Positions 9,014-16,783 of a stretch of DNA of 54,885 bases are shown here, in pieces. The stretch covers positions 1-54,885 of the forward strand of contig DASYEM010000025.1 of assembly GCA_036499025.1 (NCBI GenBank), written 5' to 3'. Positions within the stretch are counted from its first letter, which is position 1. Each line of letters starts with the position of its first letter. A program made the translations under genes and the position numbers. Origin of the DNA: Parvibaculum sp036499025 (GTDB taxonomy: Bacteria > Pseudomonadota > Alphaproteobacteria > Parvibaculales > Parvibaculaceae). Below the pieces are notes generated by a model. That model did not search any database, was not told the DNA's origin, and saw nothing but the letters and a program-made list of their open reading frames with translations.

Positions 9014-9825
9014 CCCGTCCTCCAGGCAACAATGGCGCGCAGCAAGGGCTTCATGTGAAAGCTCGACGCGGGGCGGATCGCAGCGGTGACGCCATGCGCC
9101 GCCAGCGCCTTGTCCATGATCGGGCCGATGGAGGCGACAGGCGTGCGCGCAAGACCTTGCGCGAGCTTGCTCTCAAGTCCGAATTCGCGCGCCACGGCGG
9201 CGAGACGCTCGACCTGCGGCGTGCTGGTGAATGCGACCACGCCGATCTCGCCCGCCGCCATCGCGCGGATCGCATCGGCGACATGCGCCGCTTCTTCCCC
9301 CGACGCATAGCGATAGGGCGTGACGGCGAAGACTTCCGCGCCGCGCTCGCGCAAGGCGGCGACAAGCGGCAATCCGCCCTCTCCGGGATAAAGCTGCACG
9401 CCGATGCGCCGTCCGCGCAAATTTTCTTCCGCCAGAGCGTCGAGCACGCCCTTCGATGTCGGCTCGGGCGCGGAGAGATTTGGCGCGAGGCCCAGCTCGC
9501 GCAAGACGCGGGCGGGCTTTGGCCCGCGCGTGATGGTGCGCGTCTTTGTCAGCGCCGCGCGAAAGGCCGTTTCCAAATCGTCGCGCTCGCAAAGCGCCAG
9601 CAATTTGCGCAAGCCCTCGCCGGTCAGAAGAATGAGATCGTCGAAAGGCGCGCGCAGGAAAAGCGAAATCCAGTCATCCGCTTCCGCGCGGTCTTCAAGC
9701 TCGAGAATGCTCACCAGCGGACAACGCATCACGCTGCCGCCTTCGGCCTCCAGCATGGTGGCGAAAAGATCAAGCTCGCGGCTTTCGGGAACCAGTATTT
9801 TCAATCCGTCGAGTTTGCCGCTCAT
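9004..9825 (-). CDS. hemD: Uroporphyrinogen-III synthase family protein (HemD-like)
   Basis: The 273-residue product has the two-domain pattern of uroporphyrinogen-III synthase: LKILVPESRELDLFATMLEAEG at the N-terminus, FDDLILLTGEGLRKLL, then GRRIGVQLYPGEGG for the second domain, YRYASGEEAAHVADAIRAM, GVVAFTSTPQVERL and ASIGPIMDKALAAHG. Uroporphyrinogen III is the precursor of siroheme, which the nitrite reductase NirB encoded in the same operon requires. ATG 9825 overlaps the nasA stop by 4 nt, which supports this start over upstream codons. Sequence similarity in this family is low, so a role dedicated to the nitrate operon rather than general heme synthesis is inferred from position. Confidence 0.8.
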   Translation of the reverse strand: MSGKLDGLKILVPESRELDLFATMLEAEGGSVMRCPLVSILELEDRAEADDWISLFLRAPFDDLILLTGEGLRKLLALCERDDLETAFRAALTKTRTITRGPKPARVLRELGLAPNLSAPEPTSKGVLDALAEENLRGRRIGVQLYPGEGGLPLVAALRERGAEVFAVTPYRYASGEEAAHVADAIRAMAAGEIGVVAFTSTPQVERLAAVAREFGLESKLAQGLARTPVASIGPIMDKALAAHGVTAAIRPASSFHMKPLLRAIVAWRTGCD

Positions 9826-12476
9826 TTGACTGTCTCCAGAGCGTCTGCGCCCTGCTCCTGCAGAAGTTTCTTCAACTCGGGAATGCACGATCCGCAATTC
9901 GTTCCCGCTTTCAACGCCGCGCCGATTTCGGCGATGCTGGCAAGCTTCCCATTATGGATGGCATCCCTGATGCTGTCCGCATCGACGGAGAAACAGGAGC
10001 AAATGATTTTCTGCGAACGCGCTGAATTGACTGGCGAAAGAGCCGCGAGCAGCGACAGGCGCTCCATCGGCGTCATGGCCTGGCCGAGAAATGCTTGCAC
10101 GGCGGCGCGTGACGGCAGCGCCGCGTCGTCCGGCGCGAGGAAGAGGCAGGCTTCGAGCCTGTCGCCCGCAAAACCGGCATAGCGGAAGGTGGATTTCTTC
10201 GGATCGGAATAGGAGGTGATCTCCGCGCCGCGCGGAATGCGCAAGAGCTGGCGCAATATGTCTTCGGAATGAATGACGCCGGACAGCGCGGCCCAGCCCG
10301 CCAGTTCAAAGGCGAAGCCGGATGCGAGCGGTGCCTTTGACCAATAGGCATTCTCGCCCAAGGCCGGAACGGCGCCATCGCGCCGGATGAGCAATCCGGC
10401 CCAATGCGTCTCGACCGCCGAGACCTCAACGGCGCTCGCCTTCAGGTCCGGCTGGCCGGAAACGGGATCGGTGCGATCGCTCACGAGTTTGCCGATGGCG
10501 CTCGCGGAGGAAAACTGATCGGTCCAGTGCATCGGCACGAAGACGTCGCCGGGCTTCTGGTCTTCCGTCACCACGACGCGCAGCACCGCCGCGCCATATT
10601 CGTTCTCGACACGCGCCAGCGTGTTGGGAGCGATGCTTCGGGCGTCCGCGTCGCGGGGGTGCATGGCAAGCAGCGGCGCGGCGGCATGCGTCATCAGATG
10701 CGGCACGCGGCCTGTGCGCGTCATGGTGTGCCACTGGTCGCGCAGACGGCCTGTGTTGAGGCGCAGGGCGGATATGCGCGGCGCGCCGCTTCCGCTGACC
10801 GGAACCATGCGCGCGCGACCATCGGGTGTCGGAAAGCCGCCTCGCGCGAAAAGCCGTGGACCGGCTTCCGCCGATCTGGATTTCGGCAACGGCCATCGCA
10901 AAGGCGGCAGCGCGTCATAGGTTTGATCGTCGATATCGCTCAGCGCTCCAATGTCGAAGATGCGCTTGCCGTCATTCTCGAAGGCCGAGAGTGCTGCATG
11001 TTCGCGGAAAATATCGGCGGGCGTCTGATAAGAGAAGGCATCGCTCCAGCCCATGCGGCGTGCGACTTCGGTGAACATCCACCAATCGGGCCGCGCCGCG
11101 CCCGGTGCGACGCGAAAGGCGCGCTGGCGCGAAATGCGGCGTTCCGAATTGGTGACGGTACCGTCTTTTTCCGCCCAGCCTGCTGCAGGCAGAACCACAT
11201 GGGCCAGCGCACTTGTATCCGTCGGCCAGGTATCGGAGACGGCGACGAAGGGGCAGGCTTTCAGCGCCGCGCGCACATGATTGGCGCGCGGCATGCTGAC
11301 GGCGGGATTGGTCGCGGCGATCCAGATGGCCTTGATCTCGCCCCGCGCCACGGCGTCGAACATATCGACCGCTTTGCGACCGGGCTGTGAGGCGGTGCCG
11401 GGCGCATTCCAGAAGCGGGCGACGCGCGCCACGTCTTTCGGCGCGAAAGCCATGTGGGCTGCAAGCTGATTGGCGAGGCCGCCGACCTCGCGCCCGCCCA
11501 TCGCATTGGGCTGACCGGTCAAGGAGAACGGCCCCATGCCCGGTCGCCCGATGCGGCCTGTGGCGAGGTGGCAATTGATGATGGCGTTGACTTTATCGGT
11601 GCCGCTTGCCGATTGGTTGACGCCTTGCGAGTAGAGCGTCATCGCGCGTTCGGTCCGCGCGAAGATTTCATAAAAGCGCAGGAGATCGGTCGGCGGCACG
11701 CCTGTCGCCGCAGCCGTTATGTTGAGCGAAAGCGCCTCGGCGCGGGCGCTGCTGAGCGTTTCCGCGAAGCCAGTTACATGTTGCGCGACCCATGGTTCAT
11801 CCAGCGCATGATCCGCAAGGTGAGCCAGCAGCCCGTTGAAAAGCGCGACGTCGCTGCCCGCCGCGATGGCAAGATGCAGATCGGCGGCTTCGCAGGTGGC
11901 GGTGCGGCGTGGATCGACGACGATGATTTTCGTGCCGCGCTTTTCCCGTGCCGCGATCAGGCGCTGGTAGAGCACCGGATGGCACCAGGCCATGTTGCTG
12001 CCGACCAGCACGACGAGATCGGTCTCCTCGAGGTCTTCATAGCAGCCGGGGACGACGTCCTCGCCGAAAGCGCGGATATGGCCCGCGACGGAGGAGGCCA
12101 TGCAAAGGCGCGAATTGGTGTCGATATTGCCGGATCCGATGAAGCCCTTCATCAGCTTGTTGGCGACGTAATAATCCTCGGTCAGAAATTGCCCCGAGAC
12201 ATAGAAGGCGACGGAATTGGGCCCATGTTCGCGGATGGTGTCGGCAAAGCGCGCGGCGACGAGATCAAGCGCCTCGTTCCATGACGCTTCGCGCCCCTCG
12301 ATGGAGGGCGCAAGCAGCCGGTCGGACAAGGACAGCGTATCTTTCAGCGCCGCGCCTTTGGAGCAAAGACGTCCGTAATTCGCCGGATGGGCCGCGTCGC
12401 CTTTCGGTACGCCGCCGCTCACGACGAGGCCGCAACCGACGCCGCAATAGGGGCAGGTGGTGCGGACGTCGCTCAC
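9822..12476 (-). CDS. nasA: Assimilatory nitrate reductase catalytic subunit
   Basis: Cytoplasmic reduction of nitrate to nitrite. The 884-residue protein belongs to the molybdopterin oxidoreductase (DMSO reductase) superfamily. Cys8, Cys11, Cys15 and Cys38 (CPYCGVGC...GRLCSKG) bind the N-terminal [4Fe-4S] cluster, and NSRLCMASSVAG has Cys125 as probable molybdenum ligand. The C-terminal 60 or so residues form a BFD-type [2Fe-2S] domain (ICSCFSVD...GTNCGSCIPEL), the extra electron-transfer module found in many assimilatory NasA proteins. There is no signal peptide. It overlaps nirD and hemD by 4 nt each. Needs bis-MGD, supplied with help from mobA/mobB downstream. Confidence 0.95.
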   Translation of the reverse strand: MSDVRTTCPYCGVGCGLVVSGGVPKGDAAHPANYGRLCSKGAALKDTLSLSDRLLAPSIEGREASWNEALDLVAARFADTIREHGPNSVAFYVSGQFLTEDYYVANKLMKGFIGSGNIDTNSRLCMASSVAGHIRAFGEDVVPGCYEDLEETDLVVLVGSNMAWCHPVLYQRLIAAREKRGTKIIVVDPRRTATCEAADLHLAIAAGSDVALFNGLLAHLADHALDEPWVAQHVTGFAETLSSARAEALSLNITAAATGVPPTDLLRFYEIFARTERAMTLYSQGVNQSASGTDKVNAIINCHLATGRIGRPGMGPFSLTGQPNAMGGREVGGLANQLAAHMAFAPKDVARVARFWNAPGTASQPGRKAVDMFDAVARGEIKAIWIAATNPAVSMPRANHVRAALKACPFVAVSDTWPTDTSALAHVVLPAAGWAEKDGTVTNSERRISRQRAFRVAPGAARPDWWMFTEVARRMGWSDAFSYQTPADIFREHAALSAFENDGKRIFDIGALSDIDDQTYDALPPLRWPLPKSRSAEAGPRLFARGGFPTPDGRARMVPVSGSGAPRISALRLNTGRLRDQWHTMTRTGRVPHLMTHAAAPLLAMHPRDADARSIAPNTLARVENEYGAAVLRVVVTEDQKPGDVFVPMHWTDQFSSASAIGKLVSDRTDPVSGQPDLKASAVEVSAVETHWAGLLIRRDGAVPALGENAYWSKAPLASGFAFELAGWAALSGVIHSEDILRQLLRIPRGAEITSYSDPKKSTFRYAGFAGDRLEACLFLAPDDAALPSRAAVQAFLGQAMTPMERLSLLAALSPVNSARSQKIICSCFSVDADSIRDAIHNGKLASIAEIGAALKAGTNCGSCIPELKKLLQEQGADALETVK

Positions 12477-12811
12477 GCGGTCTCCCGGATCGGCAATCCG
12501 ACATAGAGCTCACCCGCCTCGATCCGCACGGGCAGGGATCGCGCACGGCCTTCGTCAGGCGAGGCCGCCTCGCCGCTCCTGAGATCGATGACCCAATTGT
12601 GGAGCGGGCAGGTGACGGTCTCGCCCGCGACGATACCTTCGGACAGAGGCCCGGCGCGATGCGGGCATTCATCGATCAATGCAAAGAACGTATCCGCGCC
12701 GGTTCGGAAGACGGCGATGGGAGATCCCTCGTGGCCGAAGCAAAGCCGCCGCGCGCCGCGCAGCGGAATTTCCGCGATGAGGCCGATTTTCTTCCAGGTG
12801 AAATCGCCCAT
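12473..12811 (-). CDS. nirD: Nitrite reductase small subunit, Rieske-type
   Basis: A 112-residue Rieske-fold protein that partners the large NADH-dependent nitrite reductase subunit encoded immediately upstream (2 nt gap). All four [2Fe-2S] ligands appear present: Cys49 and His51 in ECPHRAGPL, and Cys68 and His71 in CPLHNWVIDL. The E. coli NirD fold lacks these ligands, so this copy is the electron-carrying version known from other assimilatory systems. It overlaps nasA by 4 nt. Confidence 0.92.
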   Translation of the reverse strand: MGDFTWKKIGLIAEIPLRGARRLCFGHEGSPIAVFRTGADTFFALIDECPHRAGPLSEGIVAGETVTCPLHNWVIDLRSGEAASPDEGRARSLPVRIEAGELYVGLPIRETA

Positions 12812-12813
12812 GA

Positions 12814-15267
12814 TTAAACCATCTCCGGCAAGCGTGCGAATTCATGTGCGTCCGATCCCCCGGCGCGCTCGGCCCAGGGGTCGGCTTGCGCGAAACGCTG
12901 CGAATAAAGGAACCGCGCGCAAAGGGCGCGGCGGCCTTCATCGTCGGAGACGAGACGTTTCTTCACATGGTCGATGCCGACACGGGCGATCCAGGGAGCC
13001 GTGCGCTCAAAATAATGCGCCTCCTCGCGATAGAGTTGCATGAAGGCGCCTGCATATTCCATGACGTCTTCCTCTGTCGCGGCGCGCGTCAGGGGATCGG
13101 TGACGCGCACATCGATGCCACCATTGCCGCCGACAAGAATGTCGTAGCCAGCCTCGACGCAGACGACGCCCATATCCTTGATCGTCGCTTCGGCGCAATT
13201 GCGCGGACAGCCAGAGACCGCGAACTTGACCTTGTGCGGTGTCCACGATCCCCAGCACATTTTCTCGAGCTTGATGCCGAGGCCCGTCGAATCCTGCGTG
13301 CCGAAGCGGCACCATTCGCTGCCGACGCAGGTTTTCACGGTGCGCAATCCCTTGGCATAGGCATGGCCGGAGACGAGACCCGCCTTGCCAAGATCGGCCC
13401 AGACGGCGGGCAGGTCTTCCTTCTTCACGCCCAGAAGATCGATGCGCTGCCCGCCCGTCACTTTCACCGAAGGGATCGAGAATTTTTCGGCGACGGACGC
13501 GATGGCGTGCAATTCGGCGGGCGTCGTGACGCCGCCCCACATGCGCGGCACGACCGAATAGGTGCCGTCCTTCTGGATATTGGCATGGACGCGCTCATTG
13601 ACGAAACGCGAGCGGGAATCGTCGGCATATTCGCCGGGCCATGCGCAGAGAAGATAATAGTTCAGCGCCGGACGGCACTTGTGGCAACCCTCAAGCTTCG
13701 TCCAGCCGAAAGCGGCGCGCACCGCATCCATCGTCTTGAGGTTGCGGGCGAGGATCGCCTGGCGCACCTCGTCATGCCCTGCCCTGGTGCAATCGCAGAT
13801 GGCGGGCAGCCTCTTTTCCGCCGTAACACCCGTCGCATGGGCGAGCAGGGATTCCACCAATCCCGTGCATTGACCGCAGGAAGCCGACGCTTTGGTATGG
13901 GCGCGGACTTCGGAAAGCGTGGCGAGGCCCTTCTCCTTGATCGCGCAGACGATGCTGCCTTTGGAGATGCCGTTGCAGCCGCAAATCTGCGTATCGTCCG
14001 GCATGGCGGCGATGTCTGGTTCCGTGCTGCCGGAACCTGCCTCGGCAAAGGCGCGGCCAAAGACCAGCCGGTCGCGCAAGTCCGTCAAGTCGGTCTTGTC
14101 GCGCATCAACTGCAAATACCATTGCCCGTCGCCGACATTGCCGTAGAGCACCGCGCCGACAAGCTTGCCGTCGCGCAGAACGACTTTCTTGTACATGCCG
14201 CGATTGTCGTCGCGCAAAGTGATCTCGTCGTCGGCTTCGTCGGCGGCGGTGAGCGCACCGGCGGAGAAGACATCAACGCCCGTGATCTTGAGCATGGTGG
14301 AGAGCGCTTGGGCCGCAAAGAGCGCGGTGGCATCGCCCGCCATGCGCGCGGCGCAGACCTTCGCCTGATCCCAAATGGGTGCGACGAGGCCGAAGACGGA
14401 ACCGCGATGCTCGACACATTCGCCGACGGAGAAAATGTCCGGGTCGCTCGTGCGCATGTCGTCCGTCACCACGATGCCGCGATTGACCTCGAGGCCGCAG
14501 GCTTTGGCCAGGTCGATATTCGGACGGATGCCGATGGCGAGAACCACGAGGTCGGCGGGAATGAAACGTCCGTCGGCAAGCTGCACGCCTTCGACGCGTT
14601 CGATGCCGGTGATTTCTTCCGTTTGGCCTTCGGTGAAAAAGGCGATGCCGCGCCGGTCGAGATCGCGCTGCAAGAGCTGGGCGGCGGGTGCGTCGAGCTG
14701 GCGTTCCATCAGGGTCGGCATCAGATGGACGAGCGCCACCGACATGCCGCGCTGCTTCAATCCCCATGCCGCTTCGAGACCGAGCAATCCGCCGCCGATG
14801 ACAACGGCGCGTTTCTGTGTTCGCGCTGCATCGAGCATCTTGTCGACATCGGCTATGTCGCGGAAGGCGCAGACGCCGGGCAGGCCAAGGCCCGGAATGG
14901 GTGGGGCCAGCGGACGCGAGCCCGTGGCGATGAGGAGCTTGTCGTAATGGACGGAAACGCCATTGACCGAGGTGACGATCCGCGCCTCGCGGTCGATCGC
15001 CGCCACCGCATCGCCCGTCACCAGCTCGATGCCGTTTTCGGTATACCAGTCGCGGGTATTGATGACGATGTCGTCCATCGTCTTGTCGCCCGCCAACACC
15101 GAGGACAGCATGATGCGGTTGTAATTCACATGCGGTTCGGCGCCGAAGACGGTGATGCGGTATTGCGCCGCGCCGCCGAGTTTCAGTAATTCCTCCACCG
15201 TCCTCATCCCGGCCATGCCGTTGCCGATGACGACCAGATGTTCGCGCGTCTCCGCGATCATGTTCAT
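12814..15267 (-). CDS. nirB: Assimilatory nitrite reductase [NAD(P)H] large subunit
   Basis: Six-electron reduction of nitrite to ammonium in the cytoplasm. The 817-residue protein shows, in order: an FAD-binding pyridine-nucleotide oxidoreductase half starting VVIGNGMAGMR (residues 12-22); two BFD-like cysteine-rich segments (CGCNGISKGS...CGQCTGL, and CDCTRAG...CHKCRP); a ferredoxin-like nitrite/sulfite reductase half-domain; and the siroheme/[4Fe-4S] ligand region CVGSEWCRFG plus SGCPRNCAEA. ATG 15267 follows GAGGAGAAT; 15 further in-frame codons upstream are disfavoured. The transporter gene ends 10 nt upstream and nirD starts 2 nt downstream. Confidence 0.95.
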   Translation of the reverse strand: MNMIAETREHLVVIGNGMAGMRTVEELLKLGGAAQYRITVFGAEPHVNYNRIMLSSVLAGDKTMDDIVINTRDWYTENGIELVTGDAVAAIDREARIVTSVNGVSVHYDKLLIATGSRPLAPPIPGLGLPGVCAFRDIADVDKMLDAARTQKRAVVIGGGLLGLEAAWGLKQRGMSVALVHLMPTLMERQLDAPAAQLLQRDLDRRGIAFFTEGQTEEITGIERVEGVQLADGRFIPADLVVLAIGIRPNIDLAKACGLEVNRGIVVTDDMRTSDPDIFSVGECVEHRGSVFGLVAPIWDQAKVCAARMAGDATALFAAQALSTMLKITGVDVFSAGALTAADEADDEITLRDDNRGMYKKVVLRDGKLVGAVLYGNVGDGQWYLQLMRDKTDLTDLRDRLVFGRAFAEAGSGSTEPDIAAMPDDTQICGCNGISKGSIVCAIKEKGLATLSEVRAHTKASASCGQCTGLVESLLAHATGVTAEKRLPAICDCTRAGHDEVRQAILARNLKTMDAVRAAFGWTKLEGCHKCRPALNYYLLCAWPGEYADDSRSRFVNERVHANIQKDGTYSVVPRMWGGVTTPAELHAIASVAEKFSIPSVKVTGGQRIDLLGVKKEDLPAVWADLGKAGLVSGHAYAKGLRTVKTCVGSEWCRFGTQDSTGLGIKLEKMCWGSWTPHKVKFAVSGCPRNCAEATIKDMGVVCVEAGYDILVGGNGGIDVRVTDPLTRAATEEDVMEYAGAFMQLYREEAHYFERTAPWIARVGIDHVKKRLVSDDEGRRALCARFLYSQRFAQADPWAERAGGSDAHEFARLPEMV

Positions 15268-15277
15268 GGCATTCTCC

Positions 15278-16486
15278 TCAAATACGCGCGGTGGCGAGAT
15301 CGCTCGAAACATCCCTGCGCCAGCGAATGCGGACGCGGGAAATGCCGATGAAGGCGGCGAAGGCCAATATTGCGAAGACGATGAAGCCTGCGGTGTAGTC
15401 GCCGGTGAATTGCTTTACATAGCCAAGGCTGGCGGCGAGATAGAAGCCGCCGACGCCACCTGTCATGCCGACAAGCCCGGTCATCAGCGCGACGTCGCCG
15501 CCGAAGCGTTGCGGGACGAGTTGAAACACCGCGCCATTGCCCATGCCCAACGTCGCCATGGCGATAACGAAGAGAGAGAACGTTACCGGCGCGGAGAACC
15601 GGCCGGGGCTGACGAGAAGCAACAGCACGGCAACGAGCGCATAGATGAAAGTGAGCGCCTTGGTGCCGCCGATGCGATCGGCCAGCGCCCCGCCCAGAGG
15701 CCGGGCGAAAGAACCGGCAAAGACGCATGCGGCGGTGAAATATCCAGCTTTGACGGCGGAGAGACCGAACTGATCGTGGAAATAGATCGGCAGGAAGGAA
15801 GAGAGCCCGACAAAGCCACCGAAGCTGACGCTGTAGAAAAACATCAACCACCAGGCATCGCCCGCCTTCAAAATGGTCTTGTAGTCGGCGAGCGTCTTGC
15901 GCGGCGGCAGAACGGGGCTGTTCCTGGCGGCGAACGCGAAAAGAATGAAGACCGCGATCAGTGGCAATGCGGCAAGGCCGAGTACATTCTGCCAGCCGAA
16001 CGTCACCGCCAGCGACGGAACGAAAAGCGCCGCCAGCACCGTGCCCGAATTGCCCGCACCCGCGAGCCCGAGCGCCATGCCCTGATGTTCCGGGGGATAC
16101 CAGTAGGAGACCATGGGCAAGGCGATGGCGAAGGACGCGCCTGCAATGCCGAGCACCGCGCCGAGCAACAACACCTGCTCGAAGCTGTGAATGCCGATGA
16201 GCCATGCGGCGCCAAGCCCGAGAATGACTGCGGATTGCATGATGAGGCCGGTAAGCCGTGGCTTCAATTGGCCGACGAGAATGCCGTTGACGATGCGCAG
16301 CAGCGCGCCTATCAGCACGGGCATTGCGACGATGAGCCCCTTCTGCCCCGCGCTCAGATCGAGATCATGCGCGATGAGGACAGCCATCGGTCCCAACAGA
16401 ACCCAGACCATGAAGCTCAGATCGAAATAGAGAAAGCAGGAAACAAGCGTGGGCAAATGCCCGGCCTTGAGGAATGCTGGCTTCAT
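15278..16486 (-). CDS. Nitrate/nitrite transporter, MFS (NarK/NrtP family)
   Basis: A 402-residue major facilitator protein with about 12 hydrophobic segments. LYFDLSFMVWVLLGPM near the N-terminus matches the first helix of the nitrate-nitrite porter family, and the central GGVALADRIGGTKAL-type loop is typical MFS. As first gene behind the nitrate-responsive leader and before nirB-nirD-nasA, it most likely imports nitrate. The start is uncertain: ATG 16486 begins right before the conserved part but has no clear ribosome-binding site; ATG 16552 would add 22 residues and place the leader hairpins inside the gene. Confidence 0.88.
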   Translation of the reverse strand: MKPAFLKAGHLPTLVSCFLYFDLSFMVWVLLGPMAVLIAHDLDLSAGQKGLIVAMPVLIGALLRIVNGILVGQLKPRLTGLIMQSAVILGLGAAWLIGIHSFEQVLLLGAVLGIAGASFAIALPMVSYWYPPEHQGMALGLAGAGNSGTVLAALFVPSLAVTFGWQNVLGLAALPLIAVFILFAFAARNSPVLPPRKTLADYKTILKAGDAWWLMFFYSVSFGGFVGLSSFLPIYFHDQFGLSAVKAGYFTAACVFAGSFARPLGGALADRIGGTKALTFIYALVAVLLLLVSPGRFSAPVTFSLFVIAMATLGMGNGAVFQLVPQRFGGDVALMTGLVGMTGGVGGFYLAASLGYVKQFTGDYTAGFIVFAILAFAAFIGISRVRIRWRRDVSSDLATARI

Positions 16487-16506
16487 CGGATACGGCTCGC
16501 TGCACT

Positions 16507-16538
16507 CAGCGCGAAAGGCGCTGCCGGATGTCTTCCGG
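16507..16538 (-). promoter_or_regulatory. Two abutting hairpins in the nitrate operon leader
   Basis: Positions 16524-16538 form CCGGA/TCCGG around a 5-nt loop, and 16507-16523 form CAGCGC/GCGCTG around a 5-nt loop, with no base between them. Paired hairpins are the usual form of ANTAR-protein RNA targets, and nasT encodes such a protein next door. The loops are five bases and do not show the A1/G4 hexaloop described for ANTAR targets, so the assignment is tentative. Confidence 0.4.
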
Positions 16539-16650
16539 GTGCGAACCGCCATTGGCCCGCTACTCTACGACGGGCGGTGACGCCCGAGTTCTGAAGAAGG
16601 CCCGCCGTTAGACGCTCTTCACCCGGCGCTGCATGGCCGGCAACTCGCCC

Positions 16651-16667
16651 TCGCAAGGGTCGGGCCA
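16651..16667 (-). promoter_or_regulatory. Sigma-54 (-24/-12) promoter
   Basis: Read on the minus strand the site is TGGCCCG-ACCC-TTGCG. It keeps the obligatory GG-N10-GC spacing and differs from the TGGCACG-N4-TTGCW consensus only at one -24 position and the last base. Transcription would start near 16641, giving a leader of about 155 nt before the transporter gene. Together with the NtrC box upstream it indicates nitrogen-limitation control of the whole nitrate unit. Confidence 0.6.
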
Positions 16668-16740
16668 AGTTCTTCTTTCGGAAAGATGGACGGAATTCCG
16701 CGTGTCATTCGACCAATCGCGATCTGCAAAGCTGTTGAAA

Positions 16741-16757
16741 TGCACAAAGCTCGTGCA
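16741..16757 (-). promoter_or_regulatory. NtrC-binding site
   Basis: A perfect 5-bp inverted repeat TGCAC-N7-GTGCA, which is the classical NtrC (NRI) box. A further half-site GTGCA lies at 16774-16778, 21 bp away (two helical turns). The centre is roughly 105-110 bp upstream of the start point predicted from the -24/-12 element, a usual distance for NtrC enhancers. It overlaps no gene; nasS ends at 16784. Confidence 0.65.
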
Positions 16758-16783
16758 GCTTCGGCTAACGATTGTGCAACACG

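Larger units (their letters stand above)
16487..16783 (-). promoter_or_regulatory. Leader/promoter region of the nitrate assimilation operon
   Basis: A 297-bp gap between nasS and the transporter gene on the minus strand. It holds, in transcription order, an NtrC-type palindrome (16741-16757), a -24/-12 promoter (16651-16667), a hairpin with a 6-bp stem (16571-16586), and two directly abutting hairpins (16524-16538 and 16507-16523) that end about 20 nt before the start codon. With nasS and nasT next door, this is the expected site of nitrate-responsive transcription antitermination. None of the hairpins is followed by a U-run, so a classical terminator is not evident by eye. Confidence 0.65.

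Noticed and set aside
12844..15189. A 781-codon open frame on the plus strand opposite nirB
   Set aside because: It lies antisense to a gene with clear cofactor motifs. The composition (Arg/Gly/Ala/His-rich, no family motif) is what GC-rich codon bias produces on the opposite strand.
16487..16552. Upstream start (ATG 16552) for the nitrate transporter
   Set aside because: It would place the abutting hairpins inside the coding region and adds a tail without hydrophobic or family character. Not excluded, because neither start has a good ribosome-binding site.
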